Positions 1 through 6,884 are shown, numbered from the stretch's first letter. The stretch is 8,116 bases of DNA from an uncultured Collinsella sp. (GCA_934617135.1 CAKTUC010000059.1:1-8116), one strand, 5' to 3'. A program made the numbers and translations. The notes: generated by a model from the letters alone, not told the origin.

Positions 1-1833
1 ATCGACAACTCGCTCGAATCCCTTCAGGCGACGATTGACCACAACAGCGCTGTCATCGAGCGCCTGCAGATTCTCGCCAACGATACATCGACGGGCTCCG
101 AGGACGTTGACGCCCTTATCGCGTCGACCATCAATTCGCTTCGCGAGCAAAACCAGAAGCTGCAGAGCATCAAGGATGGCCTTTCCGCGCAGTCGAGCGC
201 CATGGCAAACGACGCCACGGCAATCTCGAACGCGAGCGACGCGCTCAACGCGGCGATTCAGACTGGCGCGACTAACCTCGGCCAGGCTCAAACCGATTTG
301 GGGCAAAACGCACTGCCGAAGGCTTCGAGCGCGCTTGACTCCTTTGCCGCCGTTTCGGGCGATTTGACCGGCATTGTATCGGGTATGACCCCCACGATAG
401 CGAGCGCGCGCGGCACGCTGGCGCAGCTCGACGCCACGCTCAAGCAGGCAAAGACCACGCTGTCCCAAACCGACGCCTCCCTTGCCAAGGTTCAGGACAA
501 GCTCGCGACCGCCGCCAATGACATTGCGGCGTTGCAGACCTCTGAGTCTATGGGCGAGTTAGCCGACCTCATGGACGTCGACGTGAATGACGTGGCAGAT
601 TTCATGGCATCTCCGGTTGAGCTGACATCCAAGTCAATCTATCCGGTCAAGAGCTTTGGCTCGGGCATCGCGCCCTTCTACACCAATCTGGCGCTGTGGG
701 TAGGCGGCTATGTGCTCATCGCTATCTATAAACTCGAGGTCGACCGCGAGGGCATCGGTAGCTTTACGGCGCGTCAGGGCTACTTTGGCCGCTGGCTGCT
801 GCTGGTGATCCTGGGCGCGTTCCAGGCCATTATCGTTACGGTGGGCGACCTGGTCATTGGCGTTCAGTGCGTCAATCCGCTGCTCTTTGTACTGGGTGGC
901 ATCGCTATTTCGTTCACCTACGTCAACATCATCTATGCGCTGTCCACCACCTTTAAGCATATCGGTAAAGCCATTGGCGTCATCCTCGTCATTGTGCAGA
1001 TCCCAGGCTCGTCGGGCATGTATCCCATCGAGATGATGCCCGGCTTCTTCCAATGGTTGCATCCGCTGCTGCCCTTCACCTATGGCATCAACCTGCTGCG
1101 CGAGACCGTCGGTGGCATGTATTCGTTCAACTACCTGTTCAACCTGTGCATCCTGGGCGTGTTCCTTATCATCGCGCTCTTTATCGGTCTGCAGCTGCGT
1201 CCGCTGCTGCTCAACCTCAACCTGCTCTTTGACAAGCAGCTTTCCACGACGGGTCTTATGATCTGCGAGTCTAACGACCTGCCGCGCCAGCGCTATTCGC
1301 TGCGCACGGCCATGCGCGTCATGCTCGATTCCGATTCGTACCGTCGCGAGCTGCTCGATCATGCGGTGGCGTTTGAGCATCGCTACCCGTACTACATCAA
1401 GGGCGGTTTCGCCGCTGTGGTAGGCGTGCAGGTCCTGCTCTTTGTGCTGTCGACGGTGCTCGATATCGACAATAACGGCAAGATCATCCTGCTCGTCATC
1501 TGGATCATTTCGGTTATCGCCATCTGCGGCTGGCTCATCAACATCGAGTACATCCGTGCAAGTCTCAATACCCAGATGCGTATCTCGGCGCTTTCGGACG
1601 AGGACCTGCGCCGCGAGATGCGCGAGCACACGTCTGCCATCCCTGCTGCTCGTCGCATGTTCGGCCTCAACGCCAGCGAGCGGGGGACCAAGGATAGCGA
1701 CCAGCCTACGAGCCGCCTGCCGCATATCGGTACGCATCGCAAGGCTCAAGATGTCGACGGCACCGACAACGTAAGCGGAAACGACGGGAGAACCGCCCCG
1801 CTTGGCAAGCACTCCAAAGGAGGTGAGGCATAA
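1..1833 (+). CDS. YhgE/Pip-family membrane protein with C-terminal two-helix extension (5' partial)
   Basis: The reading frame is open from base 1, so the true start lies upstream; 610 codons plus TAA are visible. Visible residues 1-205 are Ala/Ser/Asp/Gln-rich and heptad-like (for example SLAKVQDKLATAANDIAAL), typical of the extended helical domain of YhgE/Pip proteins. A junction motif KSIYPVKSFGSGIAPFYT (about 210-227) leads into an ABC-2-like membrane domain with segments near 224-243, 264-286, 296-318, 321-340 and 380-402, including YPIEMMPGFFQWLHPLLPFTYG. Beyond that, where its downstream paralogue ends, it continues with a charged linker, two more hydrophobic segments (about 467-487 and 496-519) and a hydrophilic tail of about 90 residues. 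Relatives include Lactococcus Pip and Bacillus YueB/EsaA, known as phage receptors or type VII secretion parts; no type VII gene is visible here, so the role is unknown. Family assignment is firm, function is not. Confidence 0.88.
   Translation: MDNSLESLQATIDHNSAVIERLQILANDTSTGSEDVDALIASTINSLREQNQKLQSIKDGLSAQSSAMANDATAISNASDALNAAIQTGATNLGQAQTDLGQNALPKASSALDSFAAVSGDLTGIVSGMTPTIASARGTLAQLDATLKQAKTTLSQTDASLAKVQDKLATAANDIAALQTSESMGELADLMDVDVNDVADFMASPVELTSKSIYPVKSFGSGIAPFYTNLALWVGGYVLIAIYKLEVDREGIGSFTARQGYFGRWLLLVILGAFQAIIVTVGDLVIGVQCVNPLLFVLGGIAISFTYVNIIYALSTTFKHIGKAIGVILVIVQIPGSSGMYPIEMMPGFFQWLHPLLPFTYGINLLRETVGGMYSFNYLFNLCILGVFLIIALFIGLQLRPLLLNLNLLFDKQLSTTGLMICESNDLPRQRYSLRTAMRVMLDSDSYRRELLDHAVAFEHRYPYYIKGGFAAVVGVQVLLFVLSTVLDIDNNGKIILLVIWIISVIAICGWLINIEYIRASLNTQMRISALSDEDLRREMREHTSAIPAARRMFGLNASERGTKDSDQPTSRLPHIGTHRKAQDVDGTDNVSGNDGRTAPLGKHSKGGEA
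1816..1826 (+). promoter_or_regulatory. Near-perfect Shine-Dalgarno for the second YhgE/Pip gene
   Basis: AAAGGAGGTGA contains a ten-base match to the anti-Shine-Dalgarno complement (AAGGAGGTGA). It lies inside the last codons of the upstream gene, encoding part of its SKGGEA tail, and ends 7 nt before the ATG at 1834. It fixes that start and suggests the downstream protein is made at high rate by translational coupling. Confidence 0.9.
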
Positions 1834-4023
1834 ATGAAAAACATCCTGCACCTGTTTAAGCGCGATGTCCAAAACGTGTCTCACTCCGTGATCGGCATGA
1901 TCGTCGTAATGGGCCTGATCATTGTGCCGTGCCTGTACGCATGGTTTAACATCGCCGGAAGCTGGGATCCCTACGGCAATACCGGCAACCTCAAGATCGC
2001 GGTGGTCAACACCGACGAGGGTTACGAGAGCGATCTGATCCCTGTCGAGATCAACGTGGGCGAAAACGTGACCGCCACCCTGCGCGGCAATGAGAACTTC
2101 GATTGGGTTGTCCTCAACGACCGCGATGAGGCGATCGAGGGCGTCAAGTCGGGCGCGTACTACGCTGCCGTCGTCATCCCCAAAACGTTTAGCGCCGACA
2201 TGATGACGCTCTTCTCGACCGACGTGAAGCACGCCGACATCGAGTTCTACGAGAACCAAAAGGCCAACGCCATCGCCCAGATTGTGACCGAAAAAGGCTC
2301 GAGCGCCGTCCAGAGCCAGGTCAACGAGACGTTTACCGAGACCATCACGACCATCGGTCTTAAGACCGTGTCCAGCTTGCTCGACTATATGAGCACCGAC
2401 CAGGTGAGCAACTTTATCGCCAACCTGTCCTCGACGTTGGGCGATTCGGTCGAGGACCTGCAAGACGTTCAGGCCAGCGCGACGTCGCTCGCGGGCATTT
2501 TGAGCTCCACGTCCGATTCGCTCGCGTCGGCGGGCGGCATGCTCAAGCAGACGGGTACCATCGATGAGTCGACAAAGCAGCTGATGGAGCACGCCAAGAG
2601 CGGCATCAATGATTCCAAGGAAGCGCTCAAGGCCGCCAACGATGCGGTTGACGCGGCCATTGACGGAAGCTCGGGGTCGTTTGACAACGTGTCCGCCGAG
2701 CTCGCGAAGGCATTCGATGCCGCGAATCAGCATGTCGACCTTACGGTTTCTCAGCTCAACGAAGCCGCTGTGGCGCTCAATACGCGTGCCGACGATATCG
2801 ACGCGATGGCCGATCAGCTCCGCAACCTTGCCGACCAGGTGAGTGACGACAAGCTCAAAGACGGTCTCAAGTCTGCTGCGACGTCGCTGGGCAGAATTGC
2901 CATGGAGTACCGCAACAATGCGAAGGACCTGACGGCCACGGCGAAGTCCCTCTCGGACAGCATGGCGGAGGTCAATGCGTCCCGTGCCGAGGTCGACCAG
3001 GCCATCGCCGATGCCAAGGCGGGTATCTCGGGTGCCAAGACCGATTACGATTCCACGTTCTCGGTCAAGGCTAAGGAGCTTAAGAAGACCATTTCGGGCG
3101 TTCTGGATTCGCTGAACGGTATCTCGGGTGACCTGGATAGCGCTGTGAGCGGTCTGACTGATGCTTCCGGCTCGCTCGCGAAGGGCCTGTCCAAGGCTGC
3201 AAAGCTCGTCAACAAGGCTTCCGATCAGCTGGGCGAGGCGTCGGACAAGATCAGTGCCTTTAAGGATGGGCTTGATAGCGCCCTGATGTCGGGTGACCTG
3301 GCCATGATAAAGACGATGATCGGCAGCGACCCCGAGGGTCTCGCCGTGTCGCTTTCCGGCCCTGTGGCGCTCGACCGCAAACCGGTCTATCCGATTCGCA
3401 ATTACGGCTCTGCCATGGCTCCGTTCTACACGATTCTGTCGCTGTGGGTCGGCTCGATTGTCCTGGCAGCCATGATGAAGGTTTCGGTTAACGATGAGCT
3501 CATCAACGAACTCATCCCCGTGCGCCTGCACGAGATCTATCTGGGCCGTTACCTGTTCTTTGGCGGTTTGGCCCTGCTGCAGGCAACACTCGTGTGCGCG
3601 GGCGACATTCTGTTCTTTGGCATCCAGTGCGACAACCCCCTGCAGTTTGTGCTTGCCGGCTGGGTCGCGAGCCTCGTGTTCTCCAATATCGTCTACACGC
3701 TCACGGTGTCGTTTGGAGATATCGGCAAGGCCCTCGCCGTCGTGCTGCTGGTCATGCAGGTCGGCGGTTCGGGCGGTACGTTCCCCATCGAGATGACCGG
3801 CCCCGTGTTCCAGGCGATCTATCCGTTCCTGCCGTTCACCCACGGCATCAACGCGATGCATGCCGCCATGGCCGGTGCCTACCATATGGAGTACTGGATT
3901 GAGTTGGGCATCTTGGCGAGCTACCTGATTCCGTCGCTCGCCCTGGGCATCGTCTTCCGTCGCCCAGTCATCAAAGCCAACGACTGGATCATCGAAAAGC
4001 TGGAAAGCACCAAACTTATCTAG
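1834..4023 (+). CDS. YhgE/Pip-family membrane protein, complete
   Basis: A 729-residue protein whose ATG directly follows the TAA of the previous gene. The N-terminus has a short basic stretch (HLFKRDVQNV) and one membrane segment near 20-40 (VIGMIVVMGLIIVPCLYAWF), followed by the characteristic NIAGSWDPYGNTGNLKIAVV, the family signature leading into an extracytoplasmic domain. Residues about 205-490 are Ala/Ser/Asp-rich predicted helix and coiled coil with repeated 'ASxSLA', 'LNxxADDIDAMADQL' type patterns. The C-terminal membrane domain has segments near 530-550, 572-596, 605-628, 630-650 and 692-712, with FPIEMTGPVFQAIYPFLPFTHG matching the equivalent motif of the upstream paralogue. It ends shortly after the last segment, without the extension seen upstream. 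The two proteins probably form one complex or heteromer; this is inferred from coupling and shared architecture. The substrate or partner is unknown. Confidence 0.92.
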   Translation: MKNILHLFKRDVQNVSHSVIGMIVVMGLIIVPCLYAWFNIAGSWDPYGNTGNLKIAVVNTDEGYESDLIPVEINVGENVTATLRGNENFDWVVLNDRDEAIEGVKSGAYYAAVVIPKTFSADMMTLFSTDVKHADIEFYENQKANAIAQIVTEKGSSAVQSQVNETFTETITTIGLKTVSSLLDYMSTDQVSNFIANLSSTLGDSVEDLQDVQASATSLAGILSSTSDSLASAGGMLKQTGTIDESTKQLMEHAKSGINDSKEALKAANDAVDAAIDGSSGSFDNVSAELAKAFDAANQHVDLTVSQLNEAAVALNTRADDIDAMADQLRNLADQVSDDKLKDGLKSAATSLGRIAMEYRNNAKDLTATAKSLSDSMAEVNASRAEVDQAIADAKAGISGAKTDYDSTFSVKAKELKKTISGVLDSLNGISGDLDSAVSGLTDASGSLAKGLSKAAKLVNKASDQLGEASDKISAFKDGLDSALMSGDLAMIKTMIGSDPEGLAVSLSGPVALDRKPVYPIRNYGSAMAPFYTILSLWVGSIVLAAMMKVSVNDELINELIPVRLHEIYLGRYLFFGGLALLQATLVCAGDILFFGIQCDNPLQFVLAGWVASLVFSNIVYTLTVSFGDIGKALAVVLLVMQVGGSGGTFPIEMTGPVFQAIYPFLPFTHGINAMHAAMAGAYHMEYWIELGILASYLIPSLALGIVFRRPVIKANDWIIEKLESTKLI

Positions 4024-4061
4024 TTCAACAAGGTAATCCTTGATGTTTTGGCAAAGCCAGC

Positions 4062-4165
4062 GAGCGAGCCGCATTTGCGCCAAGGTGACGTGAAATGAAA
4101 GGGCGCTGACCTTCTGGTCGCGCCCTTGAAATTGAACGTCAGATTGGTGTGAATGCGGCTCGCGC
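4062..4165 (+). other. Long imperfect fold-back (candidate structured RNA or small palindromic element)
   Basis: Read by eye, this stretch folds back over its whole length. The outer arm is a perfect 12-bp inverted repeat, GCGAGCCGCATT (4064-4075) with AATGCGGCTCGC (4152-4163), continued inward by eight more pairs to 4083/4144, three of them G-T. Then come TGACGT/ACGTCA (4086-4091/4136-4141), AAT/ATT (4094-4096/4131-4133), AAGGGCGC/GCGCCCTT (4099-4106/4120-4127), a bulged T and GACC/GGTC around a TTCT loop. About 41 pairs result. The internal loops are purine-rich; the one at 4092-4093/4134-4135 is GA opposite GA, the arrangement of tandem sheared G-A pairs in RNA. No T-run follows on the + strand, so it is not an ordinary terminator. 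It could be a leader RNA domain, a small RNA, an mRNA 3'-end stabiliser or a palindromic repeat element. Confidence 0.6.
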
Positions 4166-4176
4166 AGCGTCGACCA

Positions 4177-4202
4177 TTCCGCCGTTCGTTAGAACGGCGG
4201 AA
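4177..4202. other. Perfect 11-bp hairpin with GTTA loop
   Basis: TTCCGCCGTTC (4177-4187) and GAACGGCGGAA (4192-4202) are exact reverse complements separated by GTTA. Neither strand has a T-run after it, so it does not look like an intrinsic terminator. It lies between the long fold-back and the terminator, and could be a stem of the same leader RNA or a dyad bound by a regulator. Confidence 0.6.
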
Positions 4203-4257
4203 CAAAACGCTTTAGCGGGCTGGATTGCGGGGTGACGTTGGTTGTTGCTACAGTAGC

Positions 4258-4295
4258 GGGGCGTGCCGGGGGTCCGGTGCGCCCTGTTTTTATTT
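4258..4295 (+). terminator. Strong intrinsic terminator upstream of the EamA transporter gene
   Basis: GGGCGTGCCGG (4259-4269) pairs with CCGGTGCGCCC (4274-4284), eleven pairs including two G-T, around a GGGT loop, and is followed by TGTTTTTATTT. It points along the + strand. It lies 235 nt after the YhgE/Pip stop but only 67 nt before the next ATG. It can end the YhgE/Pip transcript, or work as an attenuator in the leader of the transporter gene. I found no convincing promoter between it and the ATG: TTGACC at 4294-4299 has no good -10 at normal spacing. Confidence 0.85.
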
Positions 4296-4362
4296 GACCA
4301 TGAGGCGGCATGCGGCCATGCGCGTGCGGACACCACGCCCAGATTGAGCGCGAGGATGCCCT

Positions 4363-5346
4363 ATGGCCCAGCATACCACCGACAATATCGAAATGATGCC
4401 CGATAGCCCTGTTGCCCGTGAAGACCTGGGTGCGGGCGGCACCTCCCGCGGTGCTGGAGCGCGCTCGCCACTGTTCTGGAAAGTCTTACTGTTTTCGGTG
4501 GCAGTCGTCTGGGGCTACTCCTTTACGACCATGAAGGACGCGCTCGACACCATTCCGGTGTTTGAACTGCTCTACGTGCGCTTTCTGCCCGCAGCATTGG
4601 TCATGTTCATCATCTTTTACAAGCGCATCATCGCGCACCTCAACGCCCGCAACCTTATCGTCGGACTTGGGATGGGCGCACTTATGTGGGCCGCCTACGC
4701 TCTGCAGACAGTCGGTCTGGCGCACACCACGGCGGGCAAGAACGCGTTTTTGACGGGTACGTACTGCATTCTCGTGCCTTTCGCGAGCTATTTCCTGAGC
4801 GGCGAAAAGCTCACGCGCTATAACCTGGGTGCCGCGCTGTTGTGCCTGGCAGGCATTGGCCTCGTGGCGCTCGACAGCGTCGAGTTCAACATCGGCGATG
4901 CCATTACGCTGGGCGGCGCGGTCTTCTTCGCCATCCAGATGGCGGTGACCGCCAAGTACGGTCGCAAAATGGACATCAACGTCATCACGTTCTGGATGTT
5001 TGTGGGTAACGGCGTGCTGAGCCTGATCTCGTCACTGCTCTTTGAGACCCAAGCGCCTCTGTCCGTGTGGACGCCGAGCTTTACCGCCGTGATGGCCTTC
5101 CTCTCGGTGGGCTGTACGTGCGTGGCGCTGCTCATCCAAAATGTCGGTCTGGCACATGTCCCGGCCTCGACGGGCTCGCTGCTCCTTTCGATGGAGTCGC
5201 CTTCGGGCGTGTTGTTTTCGGTGCTGCTGATGGGGGAGGCGCTCGCCTCGCGCCTGCTCGCCGGTTTCGTGCTTATCTTCCTATCGATTATCTTGAGCGA
5301 GACGCACTTCGATTTCTTGCGCCGAAAGCCGCGCCCGCAATTGTAA
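4363..5346 (+). CDS. EamA/DMT-superfamily (drug/metabolite) transporter
   Basis: A 327-residue inner-membrane protein, slightly long for this family because of a hydrophilic N-terminus of about 36 residues. Ten hydrophobic segments can be read, in two EamA repeats of five (about 37-175 and 180-320). Repeat 1 carries VVWGYSFTTMKDALDTIP, with the family's W-G near residue 50, then FELLYVRFLPAAL. The end of each half has the matched pair of motifs TTAGKNAFLTGTYCILVPF and PASTGSLLLSMESPSGVLFS, preceding SGEKL and MGEAL. The ATG is set by GAGGA at 4352-4356, 6 nt upstream. Family members export or import amino acids, metabolites or drugs by secondary transport; the sequence does not tell which. 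Flanked by terminators on both sides, it is probably transcribed alone. The structured region upstream could regulate it. Confidence 0.93.
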   Translation: MAQHTTDNIEMMPDSPVAREDLGAGGTSRGAGARSPLFWKVLLFSVAVVWGYSFTTMKDALDTIPVFELLYVRFLPAALVMFIIFYKRIIAHLNARNLIVGLGMGALMWAAYALQTVGLAHTTAGKNAFLTGTYCILVPFASYFLSGEKLTRYNLGAALLCLAGIGLVALDSVEFNIGDAITLGGAVFFAIQMAVTAKYGRKMDINVITFWMFVGNGVLSLISSLLFETQAPLSVWTPSFTAVMAFLSVGCTCVALLIQNVGLAHVPASTGSLLLSMESPSGVLFSVLLMGEALASRLLAGFVLIFLSIILSETHFDFLRRKPRPQL

Positions 5347-5358
5347 ACAACTTGTTGC

Positions 5359-5384
5359 GCCGCCCTCCTGGGGCGGCATTTTTT
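5359..5384 (+). terminator. Intrinsic terminator after the EamA transporter gene
   Basis: GCCGCCC (5359-5365) pairs exactly with GGGCGGC (5371-5377) around TCCTG, followed by A and six Ts (5379-5384). It starts 13 nt after the TAA, a textbook position, and separates the transporter from the amidohydrolase. Confidence 0.93.
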
Positions 5385-5410
5385 ATGCCTCGCCCTTAAA
5401 GTTGTACCTT

Positions 5411-5432
5411 GCACTTTACGCTATCAAAGTGC
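5411..5432. promoter_or_regulatory. Inverted repeat upstream of the amidohydrolase (candidate operator in the promoter region)
   Basis: GCACTTT (5411-5417) and AAAGTGC (5426-5432) form a perfect 7-bp dyad with an 8-base spacer, giving the 22-base size common for sites of dimeric regulators. It lies in the 78-base gap between the preceding terminator and the start codon, where the gene's promoter should be. TTGTAC (5402-5407) and TTGCAC (5409-5414) are -35-like, but no clear -10 stands at ideal spacing; TATCAA (5422-5427) is too close to the first. The dyad is seen directly; its operator role is inferred. Confidence 0.4.
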
Positions 5433-5451
5433 TTACTGCAAAAACGTTACT

Positions 5452-5457
5452 GGAGGG
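5452..5457 (+). promoter_or_regulatory. Shine-Dalgarno deciding the amidohydrolase start
   Basis: GGAGGG ends 5 nt before ATG 5463. The frame is open further up to a TTG at 5409, but that codon has no comparable site and falls against the dyad, so 5463 is preferred. Confidence 0.85.
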
Positions 5458-5462
5458 CATCT

Positions 5463-6761
5463 ATGGCACCAGCTTTGTCCGATCTTCAACCGCAACCAGC
5501 GCCCAAGGCCACCGCGGCGGCGCAGGCCGCTATCGGTGACGGTCTTGTTGCAGAAGCTCAGGCGTTTGCCAACGAGCTTGCCGCATGGCGCCATGATCTC
5601 CATCAAACGCCTGAGCTCGGTAACAACCTTCCGCAGACGTCCGCCTTTATCCAGGCGCGTCTGGACGAGATGGATATTCCCTATGCCGTGCTTGTCGATG
5701 GCTCCTGTGTCGTTGGCCTCATCGGCGCCGGTGCGGCAGCTGCTGCTCGGGGTAACGGTACGTGCACGGACAAACAGGCCGGTACGGTCATCATGCTCCG
5801 TGGCGACATGGATGCCCTGCCTGTTGCCGAGGAGTCGGGAGAGCCGTTTGCCTCTACGAACGGCTGCATGCACGCATGCGGACACGATATGCACGCGACG
5901 GCGCTGCTTGGTGCGGCGCGCCTGCTCAAGGCCCGCGAGTCCGAGCTTGTCGACGCCAACGCCACGGTTAAGTTGCTGTTCCAGCCGGGCGAGGAAACCT
6001 TTGAGGGTGCCCGCGCCGCCGTCGCCGACGGTCTGCTGCAGAACCCGCGTCCCCAGGCCGCCTTCGCCATGCATGTCAATAGCCAGTCGCCGCTTGGCCT
6101 GGTGCTCTACGGCAGCCCGGCGCTCTCGGGCGTGTACGGTTTTCGCATCACGCTTCAGGGCAAGGGTGGTCATGGCTCGAGCCCCGAGATCTGCATCGAT
6201 CCCATCACGGCGGGCGTGCATGTGCACCTGGCGCTGCAGGAGCTCATCTCCCGCGAGGTGCCGGCTGCCAAGGAAGTCGCGCTTACCGTGGGCAAGTTCG
6301 CCGGCGGTCAGGCCGCAAACGTCATTCCCGATACCTGTGTGCTCGAGGGAACGCTGCGCGGCTTCGATGTCGAGCTCATGGCACATCTCAAAGAGCGCAT
6401 TGCCGAAGTCGTCAACGGCGTGACCGCAACGTATCGTACGCCGGCGACCATCGAGACGCTTTCGGACGTTCCGCCGCTCGTGCTCAACGACGATATGACC
6501 CAGGCATCGCTTGGCTATGTGGGTGCGGTGCTGCCCAAGGCTGCCTTCCTGCCGCTGTTCCACGCCATGGCGAGCGAGGACTTCGCGCTCATTTCGAGCG
6601 AGATCCCGAGTGCGTACTTTACCGTGGGCGCTGCCGTGACTGATGCGGACGAGCATTTTGCTCAGCATCATCCCAAGGCACGCTTTAGCGATGCAGAGCT
6701 TCCCCTTGGCGCCGCGGCCTATGCCGCCGTCGCCCTGGGCTACATCGCCGACCACCGGTAG
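5463..6761 (+). CDS. M20-family metal-dependent amidohydrolase (hippurate / N-acyl-amino-acid hydrolase type)
   Basis: A 432-residue, probably cytoplasmic enzyme of the M20 amidohydrolase branch, which cleaves N-acyl or peptide-like amide bonds of amino acids. The expected motifs appear in order: RHDLHQTPEL (about 43-52), RGDMDALP (113-120, Asp115 and Asp117), MHACGHDMH with Cys139 and His141, PGEE (175-178), MHVN with His204, the dimerisation-domain GKGGHGSSPE, and HAMASEDF with His367. Together these supply the usual dinuclear metal ligands, so the enzyme looks active. It is somewhat longer than the usual 390-400 residues, due to an Ala-rich N-terminus of about 35 residues and an insertion at about 88-107 (GAGAAAAARGNGTCTDKQAG) just before the RGDMDALP strand. 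No signal peptide is seen. Exact substrate (hippurate, indole-acetyl-amino acids, N-acetyl-diaminopimelate, aminobenzoyl-glutamate) cannot be read from sequence. The MFS gene 123 nt downstream may be functionally linked. Confidence 0.92.
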   Translation: MAPALSDLQPQPAPKATAAAQAAIGDGLVAEAQAFANELAAWRHDLHQTPELGNNLPQTSAFIQARLDEMDIPYAVLVDGSCVVGLIGAGAAAAARGNGTCTDKQAGTVIMLRGDMDALPVAEESGEPFASTNGCMHACGHDMHATALLGAARLLKARESELVDANATVKLLFQPGEETFEGARAAVADGLLQNPRPQAAFAMHVNSQSPLGLVLYGSPALSGVYGFRITLQGKGGHGSSPEICIDPITAGVHVHLALQELISREVPAAKEVALTVGKFAGGQAANVIPDTCVLEGTLRGFDVELMAHLKERIAEVVNGVTATYRTPATIETLSDVPPLVLNDDMTQASLGYVGAVLPKAAFLPLFHAMASEDFALISSEIPSAYFTVGAAVTDADEHFAQHHPKARFSDAELPLGAAAYAAVALGYIADHR

Positions 6762-6763
6762 CA

Positions 6764-6835
6764 CCCAACCTTGCCTTTCAAGCCTGCGGGCATGGCCATA
6801 AGGCCTATGCCCTTGTCTTTCAAGGCAATCTTGGG
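6764..6835 (+). terminator. Nested hairpin, probable terminator after the amidohydrolase
   Basis: The inner hairpin GGGCATGGCC (6788-6797), loop ATAA, GGCC-T-ATGCCC (6802-6812) is followed by TTGTCTTT, an imperfect T-rich tract. It is enclosed by a second pairing, CCCAA-CC-TTGCCTT (6764-6777) with AAGGCAA-TC-TTGGG (6822-6835). The inner part can act as an intrinsic terminator starting 26 nt after the stop codon. The outer pairing would enclose the T-rich tract, so it may compete with termination or protect the RNA end. Confidence 0.6.
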
Positions 6836-6884
6836 CACTACCGGCGCCCGGCGCAGGCTATTCGTTTGTTTAAAAAGGAGCGGT

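Noticed and set aside
1..4023. Type VII secretion locus suggested by the relation of YhgE/Pip to YueB/EsaA
   Set aside because: No WXG100 protein, EssC-like ATPase or other secretion gene is present in the window.
634..4083. A 1149-codon open frame on the - strand covering most of both YhgE/Pip genes
   Set aside because: It is in exact codon register with the sense genes, so it stays open simply because TTA, CTA and TCA codons are almost never used there. Its product is His/Arg/Asp-rich with no domain logic, and the sense frames encode clear membrane proteins.
4095..4109. A four-codon reading frame (ATG AAA GGG CGC TGA) with an AAGGTGA-like site upstream, inside the fold-back
   Set aside because: Too short to distinguish from chance, and it lies within the paired arms; no amino-acid bias as in leader peptides.
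4225..4254. Promoter-like TTGCGG-18-TACAGT just before the terminator
   Set aside because: Both boxes are poor matches and a start here would run directly into the terminator; kept only as a remote possibility for attenuation.
4308..4321. Small inverted repeat GCATG-CGGC-CATGC between the terminator and the EamA start
   Set aside because: Only five pairs in GC-rich sequence; not clearly more than chance.
5409..5462. TTG start giving an 18-residue longer amidohydrolase
   Set aside because: No good ribosome binding site, overlaps the promoter-region dyad, and ATG 5463 has GGAGGG at proper distance.
5433..6764. A 443-codon open frame on the - strand opposite the amidohydrolase
   Set aside because: Same register effect; the sense strand has all M20 metal-binding motifs.
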